Origin: Alphaproteobacteria bacterium
GTDB lineage: Bacteria; Pseudomonadota; Alphaproteobacteria; Micavibrionales; UBA2020
NCBI GenBank assembly: GCA_030682495.1
Contig: JAUXOC010000036.1
Span: forward strand, 1 to 37,381
Length of the DNA: 37,381 bases
Reading direction: 5' to 3'
Shown here: positions 1-8,393 of the stretch, one piece after another
Layout: every line of letters starts with the position of its first letter
How positions within the stretch are numbered: the first letter of the stretch is position 1
The notes under the pieces: model-generated
Told to the model about the DNA's origin: nothing
Databases searched by the model: none
The model's input: only the letters and a program-made list of their open reading frames with translations
Made by a program: the position numbers and the translations under genes

Positions 1-1200
1 GGCATAGGCCGCCGCTTCGAGGAAAACCATCTCTTCCGTCCGCTTATAGAAATCGTTCAGCTGCTGCAAACGGACAGCGTTGACAGCCCCTTGCTCGCGC
101 ACGATCTGCTCCGGATTTTGCATCAGGCGCACAATATATTCCGGGTTATGAAAGCGGTCCTTGGTCACTGCGTGCATGATCTCTGCATAACTCGCATCCA
201 TCGACTCTGGCATCGGCGGCAAGCCTGCGGCTTCGCGCATTTCCTGCGTGTCCACACCACTACCGCTCATGCGCTGACCGATCATCATAGCAACTGCGTT
301 GTAGATCGCGTTATGACGCGCCGCCAGTGTCCGTTGCTGAAGAAAGGCTTGCTGACCTGGCGGGCTTTCCATCATATCGCGCGGGATCGGTTTTTGGGAC
401 TGCGGCGAGAGCATGTATTTAATCACGGCGTCAACGATGAGCCTGTTGTCAGCCGACGACATATCAAGCGTTAACTGGTCTGCCCACAAAAGACGTGGGA
501 GGTCGACGTGACGGCCAGCGAGGTCGCCCGCCGTACCGTTACAACCCTGACCGCCTTTCTCCGGGTCACAGAAACGAGTGGTATATTCTTCCCAACGTTC
601 CCGCTGTTCGGCACCTGGGCCGTGTACGCCCGCCGTGCCGGAAGCGTTCATACGTCTTGGCTGGGAATCTTTCGCCAGCGCGCGCGCAGCTGCGCGCCCC
701 ATACGTAGCGCCTTGGTCTGGCCCTGCGCAACCGTATCGATCTGGCAGGTCAGCTCGTTTTCTTTATAACGCACTTGCGCCTGCACTTCACGGCGCTGCA
801 TTTCCTGCATAAATTCGTTTTGCGCCTGTGCGTCGATCATAGAGCCGAGAACACGGGACTGGTCGATCTGCGAAGCGTGCAGCTGCGAGGTCATCTCTTT
901 AAGAGCCGGCTCAAAATGCTCGCGCCACCATGTCGACAAGCCTTCGCGGATATTCTCGTCAAATTCTTCGAGCCTTGTAATCACCTCGTTCTTGGCCGTC
1001 TTGGTAATTTTGTCTTCGATAAAGTTTTCTTCCTGCTCGATGAAGTCGTTAATATCGCTGGCGATGTTCTGCGCCATCTGGTTGAAGGTCGATGTCGCCG
1101 TAAAGGAGTTCTCGCACTGCGCCTGCGCAGCGCGCGGCAAGACCGCAAGCGGCAACGATAGCATCACAGCCAAGACCGTCAGCGCGCAGCGTGACTTCAT
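1..1200 (-). CDS. Exported protein of a four-member tandem family (partial, C-terminus beyond window)
   Basis: The reading frame starts at the ATG at 1200 and stays open for 400 codons to the window edge, so the C-terminus is missing. It begins with a Sec signal peptide (MKSRCALTVLAVML, cleavage near AQAQ-C), followed at once by a cysteine. It shares with the next three genes a tryptophan-rich helix ending in EMTSQLHA (about residue 100), an RFCDPEKGGQGC block and a C-terminal block MIGQRMSG...REAAGL...SYAEIM...KDRF. It starts 4 bases after the stop of the upstream paralog and has no strong ribosome binding site, which suggests coupled translation. I do not recognise the family. By position it is a likely periplasmic or surface part of the type IVB secretion machine, but this is inference. 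Confidence 0.8.
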   Translation of the reverse strand, partial: MKSRCALTVLAVMLSLPLAVLPRAAQAQCENSFTATSTFNQMAQNIASDINDFIEQEENFIEDKITKTAKNEVITRLEEFDENIREGLSTWWREHFEPALKEMTSQLHASQIDQSRVLGSMIDAQAQNEFMQEMQRREVQAQVRYKENELTCQIDTVAQGQTKALRMGRAAARALAKDSQPRRMNASGTAGVHGPGAEQRERWEEYTTRFCDPEKGGQGCNGTAGDLAGRHVDLPRLLWADQLTLDMSSADNRLIVDAVIKYMLSPQSQKPIPRDMMESPPGQQAFLQQRTLAARHNAIYNAVAMMIGQRMSGSGVDTQEMREAAGLPPMPESMDASYAEIMHAVTKDRFHNPEYIVRLMQNPEQIVREQGAVNAVRLQQLNDFYKRTEEMVFLEAAAYA

Positions 1201-1204
1201 ACGC

Positions 1205-2506
1205 TTAATTGCCAACAGGAACATAGCGGGTACCCCCTTCTCTCAATGGGCGCGACTTTTTCTCGAGCAGGTTTGCCGTTTCAATCGCATTCGCATTCGC
1301 GATTCTTTCGGTCTTTTCGTACATGCGATAGAGCAGCAGCAGGTTATAAGCCTGCAGAAAAACCTCTTTTTGCGAAACGCTGGTCAGGCCATCCGTCAGG
1401 TTGACGTAGTAGGCCGGATCCCAGAGTTGCTCTATGATCGACTGACGAATTTCACGCTCGGACGGCGTGGCGGAAGCATCGCCAATACCCATGCGCTGGC
1501 GCATCTGCTGAACTTCGGATGGTAATCCCCCATTGCCCGGCGGGCCGGGAGTGCGTTCACCCACAATCGAGAAGGCGAGTGCGTTTATCGCATCCATCTG
1601 TGCCAGATACGCACGGTTATCAAGACGGCTTTCCTTCCCCATCGGCGAGGTCAGAACCTGCGGATCAATCGTTTCGGGCGGCTTATAACCGGTAATGTTG
1701 TAAACCAGCTCATTGACTGCGGCTAGCGTGTCGGCGTTCGTCATATCGATCGTTTCACGGCCGAACAGCGTCACACTCGGCATAATGTGCGCGTTTGGCG
1801 CTGTCGCAGAGGCACCGCCGCAAGCTGTACCCCCCGCGTTGGCAAGGTGGTCGCAGAAGCGGTTACGATAGACCTGAAAACGGCTATTGAGAACAGCACC
1901 TGTGCCATTGACCGCCGGTGTCCCCGGCATGGCGTTGCCAAGGTTAGACATTTCTTGGGACAGCGCCGTGCTCGCGGCCTGAGCCGTGCGTCCGGCTGTC
2001 GCCATATATGTCGCGGCCGTATCAAAGCGGCAAGCCGCGTCTGTGGGGCGGAAGTTTGCATGCGCCTCGATCTCGGCTTTCTGAAAGCCGCGCGCCGTAT
2101 CTGTCAGGTTGCTGCTGTCAAAAAGGTTTGACATCTGGCGCGCCTGATCGCTGACGCCTGCGTTCAGCTGTGTGGTCATGGCCTTGAGCGCTTCTTCCCA
2201 ATCACGCCAGAAACGGCGCATGCGCTGGTTGATGATCGTCTCCATTCCCTCGAGGGCGGCAATCAGCGTTGCGCCGGCCGCCATGGTTCCGCCGTTATAA
2301 GCGGTTGTCAAAGCCGTAACCATACCTGCGATGGCTGCTGTCTGCGACGTCACAACGCCGGCCGCCGTGAGCGCCGTCGAGCCGGGCATTTCGCATGCCT
2401 GTGCCAGCGCATCGCTGCTAAAGCCAAAGGTCAACATAGCGGCCACTAAAAGGCCGGCGAAGCGCGCAGAAAGCCTTCTATATGTGTTTGTTCGAACCGT
2501 TTTCAT
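1205..2506 (-). CDS. Exported protein of the four-member tandem family
   Basis: This is a 433-residue protein with a clear Sec signal peptide (basic start, then a hydrophobic run ending in DALAQA; the mature protein begins QACEMPG). The shared family blocks are visible: EALKAMTTQLNAG near residue 110, a middle cysteine in AACRFDT, RFCDHLANAGGTACGG, and the late block SIVGERTPG...MRQRMGI...SEREIRQSI. The start is supported by AGAGGG upstream of the ATG. It lies 16 bases downstream of the previous paralog. There is no transmembrane segment besides the signal peptide, so a periplasmic or extracellular location is likely. Its late block is the most diverged from the other members. Function unknown. 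Confidence 0.85.
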   Translation of the reverse strand: MKTVRTNTYRRLSARFAGLLVAAMLTFGFSSDALAQACEMPGSTALTAAGVVTSQTAAIAGMVTALTTAYNGGTMAAGATLIAALEGMETIINQRMRRFWRDWEEALKAMTTQLNAGVSDQARQMSNLFDSSNLTDTARGFQKAEIEAHANFRPTDAACRFDTAATYMATAGRTAQAASTALSQEMSNLGNAMPGTPAVNGTGAVLNSRFQVYRNRFCDHLANAGGTACGGASATAPNAHIMPSVTLFGRETIDMTNADTLAAVNELVYNITGYKPPETIDPQVLTSPMGKESRLDNRAYLAQMDAINALAFSIVGERTPGPPGNGGLPSEVQQMRQRMGIGDASATPSEREIRQSIIEQLWDPAYYVNLTDGLTSVSQKEVFLQAYNLLLLYRMYEKTERIANANAIETANLLEKKSRPLREGGTRYVPVGN

Positions 2507-2522
2507 GCGTACCCTCTTTAGA

Positions 2523-3980
2523 TCAGTTTTTAACCGGTCTCAGATTATCAATTCTCGGCATTTTAACATCGTCCGCCAGAACTGAAACCTGCACTGCCAG
2601 CGTCAGCGCCTGCCGCTCTAGCAACTTATGATAGTCATGCAGCAGCATCAGATAAAACGTGCCCATCGACAGCTTTTCCATCTCGACGCCCGCACGTTCC
2701 ATTTGCAGACCGTTTGCGAATTTACCACTGTTGAAACGATCGACAGCGATAGCGTTGAGAACTTCACGATAACTCGGGTTCTCCGAAATTTCTGAAATGG
2801 GGATACCCGCTTCCTGACGCAGCTCCTGAATCCAGGTACCGAGCTGCGATCCGGGCATGCGGTCGCCGATAATCAGCTGCGGCACACTGCGCAGCGCATT
2901 ATACTTCGCCAGATAGTCGCGGCGGTTCAGGATCGTCTCGCGGCCCTGAGGCCCCGCTGCCACTTCCGGCTTCAGCGGATTGGCCATCGGGACGCCGATC
3001 AGGTTTTCGTAGTTTTCCTTGATGGCACGATCATACACGTCGCCGCGGTTCATGGGGATCGGACTTGATGGATCGACCACGTTATAGCGTACGACTGTCG
3101 TCGGGGTGTCATCATCTACAGGGATCGTCAATTTGTTATAAATGAATTTGGTAATTTGCGTGTCTGCGTTATGAAACTCTGCCGGTGACGGCGTGGCGCC
3201 GCAGACGTTGGCACCACCATTGGCCGCCGGATCACAAAAAGCCGCTTCATAGGCTTCGTTACGGGAGCGCAAATACTCACCCACACCGCGCGCGCCTTCT
3301 TCGCCCATAACTTGAGAGCCTGTATTGATCGCCTTGGCTTGCCAGCCCTTGCGCATCCCGCGCGCAAAAGTCTTGCCGCGCCCTGCCCCGCCCGTCAGAC
3401 CCGCAGGGGGGCAGACGTTGTCGCGCACAACACGCGCGGTGCGGTTTTCGCTGCGCATCACGGCGGTGTTTTGCTGGGTTTCATGTTCGGCATCGACAGA
3501 GGCCTGATAGCTCTTGTTCAAATCGCTATTGGCGGTGTTCATCTGCACGGTCATCGCGCGAAGACCAGGGTTGAGGTTGTAATACCACATCGTCTGCCAC
3601 CAATGGATCATGTTCTTTTCGATGTCGTTTATTTTCTCGAGAAGCTTCTGAACCATCGTATCGACAGCGAGGCCAAGGATGTTTTCAAGCGTGACGGCGG
3701 CGGCTGTTATCGACGCATAGAAAGCTGAATAAATCGTGGTACGCACAATGCTGGCGGTACCTGAAATCTCGCAGGGTGTCACACAACCTTTGCAGCAAAG
3801 ACACATACCCCCGGCCACCGTGACGGTTGTGGCTGTCACCTGCGCCTGACACGCGTTGTTATATGATGTGATGCTGTTATAGCCCGAGGCAAAACCGAGC
3901 GCGACAACCACAACCATTGCCAGCGTGCCCGAAAACAGGCGCTGCGAAAACTTGTCAAAGCGATTTTTTACTGATTTCAT
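2523..3980 (-). CDS. Cysteine-rich exported protein of the four-member tandem family
   Basis: This 485-residue protein has an N-terminal hydrophobic signal or anchor (LAMVVVVALGFASGY). A cysteine cluster, CLCCKGC followed by VTPC, lies around residues 59-70 and suggests disulfides or metal binding. The family blocks follow: NPGLRAMTVQMNTANSD, FCDPAANGGANVC and LIIGDRMPGSQLG...LRQEAGI...PSYREVL...DRF. The start ATG overlaps the stop of the upstream paralog by one base (TAATG), so the two are translationally coupled. A DsbC/G-like protein in the same operon would fit the many cysteines. No known domain is recognised. A role as a structural subunit of the secretion apparatus is inferred from position only. 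Confidence 0.85.
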   Translation of the reverse strand: MKSVKNRFDKFSQRLFSGTLAMVVVVALGFASGYNSITSYNNACQAQVTATTVTVAGGMCLCCKGCVTPCEISGTASIVRTTIYSAFYASITAAAVTLENILGLAVDTMVQKLLEKINDIEKNMIHWWQTMWYYNLNPGLRAMTVQMNTANSDLNKSYQASVDAEHETQQNTAVMRSENRTARVVRDNVCPPAGLTGGAGRGKTFARGMRKGWQAKAINTGSQVMGEEGARGVGEYLRSRNEAYEAAFCDPAANGGANVCGATPSPAEFHNADTQITKFIYNKLTIPVDDDTPTTVVRYNVVDPSSPIPMNRGDVYDRAIKENYENLIGVPMANPLKPEVAAGPQGRETILNRRDYLAKYNALRSVPQLIIGDRMPGSQLGTWIQELRQEAGIPISEISENPSYREVLNAIAVDRFNSGKFANGLQMERAGVEMEKLSMGTFYLMLLHDYHKLLERQALTLAVQVSVLADDVKMPRIDNLRPVKN

Positions 3981-5299
3981 TACGGCCTCAACGGTTGGCT
4001 TTCCATTCTGGTATTCAGCGGCTTATTCTCGGTGATGTTTGTCCCAACACGGGCAGCCAGGATCAGCGCATATCTGTCCAGAAGATCAATATGGTCGGAC
4101 ATCTGCATCGCCTGGAAGGCTTGCTGGATGACAAGCTCACGGCTGTTGTTTTCAGGCTCGTCGATCTGGTTCACCCCGATAGTACCGGCACGAAAACGCT
4201 CGGCCATCATAACTTCCATCACTTCGTTATGGCTGGGACTATTGGAGAAGTTGGAGGGGTCAATACCCGCCGCTTCGCGGATCGGGTTGATATAGGTACC
4301 CATATTGCTGCCCGGAACACGGCGCGCAACGATATGATAGACCGCATCGAACAGAACCTGACGGCGCGCCTTGTAGCTCTCCCCTTGCAGGAAGGTTTCC
4401 TGGCCTTGTGGTCCGGCCAGCGTCTGCCTAGGAATAGGCGCCATCGTGACAGGCTCGATAAGATTCGTCAGCAAGTCGTCGACAACCTTGCGTGTATTGG
4501 CATCGCGAACGTCGATTGTGTCTTTCATGAAGATCTCGCCGGTCACGTCAAGGTCACGCCCCGCCAGCGGTCCGTTTGCCGCACAGCCGGAAGCACCGCC
4601 GTTCATCGTTGGTTCACAGTAGTTGGCGACATAATCGTCCCAGCGCGCGCGTTGATCTGCACCGGGGCCATTGGCAGCGGGCGTACCCGCTGCAGCGCCC
4701 GAGCGCGCAAGCCGCGCGCGCGGTGCCGCTGTGCCGTAAGCGCGGCGGAAGTTTGCAGCAGAGGTCATACCGCCCACCGCTGTCGCACCAACGCAGACGT
4801 TTTCGCTGGGGCGCATCGCACGGTGAGCTTCAATCTCGGTGCCCATCAGTGCCATATTTGTACGGTTGGCGTCAAAGCCATCGGTGAACTGGCCAATCAG
4901 GTTGGACTGATCCGAATCTGCGGTATTGATTTGCACGGTCATCGCCTGCATGGCGGGGCGCAGGTTGTAGAGCCAGAAAACATCAAACCAGTCGTTGAGG
5001 TTTTTGCCGACTTCAAAAATTTTCGCACCCACAGCCGCCGTAAAGGCCGCCATTGCCGTGGTAAATTTCAAAGTAATTCTTGGCAAGGCCACGGTGGTAA
5101 TGCCGAAGATCGTTGTTCCCGTGTTGATCTGCATGATAGATGTGCTCATCCCGCCCACGGGATAGGTGCAAAGACTGCACACGCACTGTGCTTGCGCTTT
5201 GCAGGATGTTGTGACGTTGAGTGAGAGATACCCCGCCGCCATAAAAGCAACAACACCGAGAGCTACGAGGAGTTTCTTGACCGAACCGAAAACTGTCAT
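3980..5299 (-). CDS. Cysteine-rich exported protein of the four-member tandem family (first paralog)
   Basis: I chose the ATG at 5299 (MTVFGSVKKLLVALG), which has AGAGG upstream and gives 439 residues. A longer frame to 5377 adds a non-signal-like extension. The signal or anchor segment LLVALGVVAFMAAGYLSL is followed by a cysteine cluster (SCKAQAQCVCSLC). Family blocks are RPAMQAMTVQINTADSDQ, NYCEPTMNGGASGC and VARRVPGSNMGTY...REAAGI...PSHNEVM...ERF. It is closest to the 2523-3980 gene, with which it shares the phrase YNL.P...AMTVQ. The 147-bp gap to the TcpQ-domain gene upstream is AT-rich and may hold a promoter. Function unknown. Confidence 0.83.
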   Translation of the reverse strand: MTVFGSVKKLLVALGVVAFMAAGYLSLNVTTSCKAQAQCVCSLCTYPVGGMSTSIMQINTGTTIFGITTVALPRITLKFTTAMAAFTAAVGAKIFEVGKNLNDWFDVFWLYNLRPAMQAMTVQINTADSDQSNLIGQFTDGFDANRTNMALMGTEIEAHRAMRPSENVCVGATAVGGMTSAANFRRAYGTAAPRARLARSGAAAGTPAANGPGADQRARWDDYVANYCEPTMNGGASGCAANGPLAGRDLDVTGEIFMKDTIDVRDANTRKVVDDLLTNLIEPVTMAPIPRQTLAGPQGQETFLQGESYKARRQVLFDAVYHIVARRVPGSNMGTYINPIREAAGIDPSNFSNSPSHNEVMEVMMAERFRAGTIGVNQIDEPENNSRELVIQQAFQAMQMSDHIDLLDRYALILAARVGTNITENKPLNTRMESQPLRP

Positions 5300-5446
5300 A
5301 TCCCGAAATACCTCTGTCACGCACGCCTCCGGATGTCTCCGGAGTCGCTGGTTGGCACAAAACCTTATTCCTCTCATTCTATCACATTTATCTAAAATGT
5401 GATATATTTCAAAAATAAGGCTTTATTTCAGGTATTTACAAAACGC

Positions 5447-6760
5447 TTACGGCGTCAGGTCATACGACTTCACAACCAAGACTCTGGGGCCGTCTTTGCT
5501 CTGGTGCAGCTGGCCATAAGGCTGGGGACGTACAGCGGCGAATTGATCCAGCAGCTTGCCCACCGCTTCGTCGTAGGACCCGGCATAGTTGACGTCGCCC
5601 TTCAGCTTATAGTCATAATCAATCGACCAATACAGCTCGACATTTGCGGCATCCGACCAATTTTTCAGGGTATCGCGCAGCGTGGCACCTTTGGTGCCGC
5701 CCCAGGGGGCCCCCGATTTTTGCGGTGCGGCGACAACTTTGGCTTCCTCGGCCTGAGGTGCAGCAGCAGCGACCGGCGTCTCCACCAGCGGCACCGGCGC
5801 AGCGGCAGCTTCCGGTGCAGGACTCATCGTCTCGTTCATCGGCGGCGGCACAGCCAGATCGGCCGAGGGCTCGCTGAGCGGTGCATTGGTTGCCGCCGGC
5901 GGCAAGGATGTCACCGGCACAGGGCGGGAACCCGCCGTTTCGGGCGGATAGGACATGACAGCCTGTTTGGTTTCAGACGGCGCAGCAGTAGCGGCGGGCT
6001 GTGACCCTGCCGTGCGGCTGTCAGCGGGAGCCTCTGCACGGCTGCGGCGAATGGTCACAGGTTCACCCGAAGGCGCGGGTGCAGGCGCGGCTGCTGCCGG
6101 TGCGGTCTGCGGTGCGGCCAGCGATACCGGCGCGGACATATCGTCGTCCTGCGGCATGCTGGACATTTGCGCGGCGGCATCGGCGGCTTGCGGCGACAAG
6201 ACGGCGCTATCGGTCGAGAAAGGACCGACAACAATCACGTTACCCTGCTGCTGGAAACCAAGTCCCTGCGGCGCGAGCATATCGTTCAGCACCGCCTGCC
6301 AAGGTTTGCCGCCTTCCCAGGAAACCATCGCGCCGGGATTGACGCCCGATGCAAAAGAAAACTGATGACCAGCGGGCGCAACTTGCTGAAGCGCAATGAC
6401 GAGTGGCAAATCACGGCCAAAACCGGCAACCACATCGCCCGAAACATCCATCGCTGCGACCGGCGCAGGTGCCGTTGCAGCAAAAGGAGCAAGTGCAGGG
6501 CTGACCGGTGACGCTTCAACAGGCTCTGTCGGGGCTGCCACGGCAGCCGGTGCCGGCGAAGTGCCATCCCAGGACATGACAGGCTCAAGACCGGACATAT
6601 CACCTTGTACCGGTGCAGGTGCCGCTTTGCGCACGGGCGGCTCCAGCGGGCCACGCCATTCAAAGCCGGCTTCGGCTTGAGAGCTGAAGCAAAGCAGCGC
6701 GACGCCGGAAACGGCGAGGGCGCGGCCGAAAAACTGCATAAACGAAGGCGTGTGTTTCAT
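5447..6760 (-). CDS. TcpQ-domain envelope protein with two N0-like domains and a Pro/Ala linker
   Basis: This is a 437-residue exported protein. Residues 1-31 are a signal peptide ending in SQAEA. Residues about 108-180 (GRDLPLVIALQQVAP to GNVIVVGP) look like a secretin N0/TcpQ-type module. A long Pro/Ala-rich linker follows (about 190-345). Residues about 350-437 (GATLRDTLKNWSDAANVELYW, ending LVVKSYDLTP) match the C-terminal TcpQ domain of toxin-coregulated-pilus protein Q. Such domains sit at outer-membrane channels, and DotD has a related fold, so this protein probably belongs to the outer-membrane part of the secretion core. The linker could span the periplasm. AGGACAG upstream supports the start. 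Confidence 0.8.
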   Translation of the reverse strand: MKHTPSFMQFFGRALAVSGVALLCFSSQAEAGFEWRGPLEPPVRKAAPAPVQGDMSGLEPVMSWDGTSPAPAAVAAPTEPVEASPVSPALAPFAATAPAPVAAMDVSGDVVAGFGRDLPLVIALQQVAPAGHQFSFASGVNPGAMVSWEGGKPWQAVLNDMLAPQGLGFQQQGNVIVVGPFSTDSAVLSPQAADAAAQMSSMPQDDDMSAPVSLAAPQTAPAAAAPAPAPSGEPVTIRRSRAEAPADSRTAGSQPAATAAPSETKQAVMSYPPETAGSRPVPVTSLPPAATNAPLSEPSADLAVPPPMNETMSPAPEAAAAPVPLVETPVAAAAPQAEEAKVVAAPQKSGAPWGGTKGATLRDTLKNWSDAANVELYWSIDYDYKLKGDVNYAGSYDEAVGKLLDQFAAVRPQPYGQLHQSKDGPRVLVVKSYDLTP

Positions 6761-6882
6761 CGTAACTGTCCTGCTGTGAAGCGCGTGGTGAAAAAAGCGA
6801 ATGTAATGTTATAGTCCGAAAAACCCGTAGAGATCAACAGTCCGTCATGCTGCAGCGCAGTTGCGATAAGCACAGGCTGCGC

Positions 6883-7173
6883 TCAGGAACCTGTATCCTC
6901 CAGCTTGCGCCGGCGCGTCCAGATCCAGCCCGGACGCTTGGTGCCGATCAGCCAGACGCGCAGCGAGCGCAGCGCTGCCGGAAACGACAGACCTTTGCGC
7001 TCAAGCACATAAAAAATCATCAACATGGCAGCCATGAGACATAGCGTCCAGATACGGAAATGGACAAGAAGCAACGCAACGAAAAGGCCCGCCCGCGCAT
7101 CGAAGGTAAAAAAACGTACGGTTTTCATAGTATTGCGCCAATGCCAAGACTGGCCTTCCTCTTCACCCGACAT
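6883..7173 (-). CDS. icmT: IcmT/TraK family inner-membrane protein of the type IVB secretion system
   Basis: This is a 96-residue protein. It has the IcmT layout: a short polar start, the phrase WRNTMKTVRFFTFDARAG, a hydrophobic region (LFVALLLVHFRIWTLCLMAA and on), then LERKGLSFPAALRSLRVWLIG and a basic end with RPGW. The size is close to that of Legionella IcmT, which is essential for Dot/Icm function. The start follows a strong GGGAGGA site and lies 2 bases after the dotB stop, so the genes are co-translated. Placement right after dotB matches traJ-traK of IncI plasmids. Confidence 0.88.
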   Translation of the reverse strand: MSGEEEGQSWHWRNTMKTVRFFTFDARAGLFVALLLVHFRIWTLCLMAAMLMIFYVLERKGLSFPAALRSLRVWLIGTKRPGWIWTRRRKLEDTGS

Positions 7174-7175
7174 CT

Positions 7176-8393
7176 TTAATGTCCTCCCCCGTGCCCGCCG
7201 CCGCCTTCGTCGCCGTCTTCTTCCTCGCCGTCTATCTGTTTCGTCCCTTGCTTATAAATAAGGTAGTGACGTTTTTCGATCAGACCGGCATCAAAGGCAT
7301 CCTTTGCCGCTTTTTCCATCGTCTTGCCGTATTTCGGCACCATCTGCATCAGCGCGAGCGGCCATTGGTCGAAAGTCAGGCTGAGCAGCTGCTCGCGGAT
7401 TTCCTCGGTAAAGGGCATGTATTCGCGCAAGGCCACGCGGCCGCCGCCGATTTTCGGCACCAGTGTTTGTGTGACAACCATGCGGATGGTTTCCATCAGC
7501 GCGAAAGCGCGCTCCGTCCGCTCCGACGGCTCGAAGGTCGAGACCATGCGTCGGATCGTTGCCGCCACACCGGTTGTGTGAACCGTGGCATAAACCGTGT
7601 GGCCGGTCTGGCCGGCCTCGATGGCAGCGGAAATCGTCTCGCGGTCGCGGGCCTCACCGATCAGAATGATTTCCGGCTTGCGGCGCAGCGCGTTACGCAC
7701 ACCGGCGGCAAAGGTGGGAAGGTGGCGCGGAATTTCCGACTGCGCCACCAGCGAGCGCTTGTTAAGAATGGTATCGTAGGTGAATTCGATTGGCGCCTCG
7801 TAGGTCAGCATCTTGCCGCAGCCGTGCAGGCTTTCGATCAGCATACGGTTGCCCGCCGCCAGCAACGTGGACTTACCCGAACCGGTCGGGCCGGTGACAA
7901 GGACAAGCCCCTGACGCGGTTTCCAGTTGGCGATGATTTCTTCTTCGATATTCAGCTGCTTCATCGTCGGCGGCGCAGACGGCAGTGTACGCATCGTCAC
8001 CTGCACACCGTCGCGGCCATCGGCCAAAATCGCCGTCATGTTGACACGAAAACGCGTGCGGGTAAAACGGTCGGTCATGACCTCATAGGACAAATCGATG
8101 TCGGCACCACCGGCCAAAATGGCCAGCGCCTCGGTGCCGTAGAGCCTGACAAGAACCGCCGCCAGATCCGCCGCATCAAGGGCGCGATAGGTCGACGGGT
8201 AAAGCGTACCGTGAATTTCGCTGTATGCGGAACGGTTGGACTGAAAGGTAATGTCCGACGCGCCCTGTTTTACACACCACAACAGAAAGGGGTCGATATG
8301 ATGCTCGAGAAAGCGGTCCGGTTCATTCGGCCAGGTTTCCTTGAGATCGTCGATGCCCTTCTTGAGGAGGCTTACCGGTCTGCCGGCTTCCAT
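7176..8393 (-). CDS. dotB: DotB/TraJ secretion ATPase
   Basis: This 405-residue hexameric ATPase of the PilT/VirB11 superfamily is expected to act at the cytoplasmic base of the type IVB channel. The Walker A motif GPTGSGKST is at 168-176, the acidic box TYEAPIE at 197-203, Walker B EIILIGEARD at 241-250 and the His box HTVYATVHT at 265-273. The N-terminal domain (FLLWCVKQGASDITFQSN) is typical of DotB. GGAG lies just upstream of the ATG, which overlaps the dotC end by 22 bases. The tail is unusual: an acidic run followed by Gly/His (GEEEDGDEGGGGHGGGH). Confidence 0.95.
   Translation of the reverse strand: MEAGRPVSLLKKGIDDLKETWPNEPDRFLEHHIDPFLLWCVKQGASDITFQSNRSAYSEIHGTLYPSTYRALDAADLAAVLVRLYGTEALAILAGGADIDLSYEVMTDRFTRTRFRVNMTAILADGRDGVQVTMRTLPSAPPTMKQLNIEEEIIANWKPRQGLVLVTGPTGSGKSTLLAAGNRMLIESLHGCGKMLTYEAPIEFTYDTILNKRSLVAQSEIPRHLPTFAAGVRNALRRKPEIILIGEARDRETISAAIEAGQTGHTVYATVHTTGVAATIRRMVSTFEPSERTERAFALMETIRMVVTQTLVPKIGGGRVALREYMPFTEEIREQLLSLTFDQWPLALMQMVPKYGKTMEKAAKDAFDAGLIEKRHYLIYKQGTKQIDGEEEDGDEGGGGHGGGH

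Noticed and set aside
3917-5224. A 435-codon plus-strand frame opposite two of the exported paralogs
   Set aside because: The minus strand holds two proteins with signal peptides and shared family blocks and coupled starts; the plus frame crosses both genes and their junction.
1-5299. Assigning the four exported paralogs to IcmX/TraW or VirB5
   Set aside because: Size and signal peptide would fit, but I see no motif that links them to either family; the name would be a guess.
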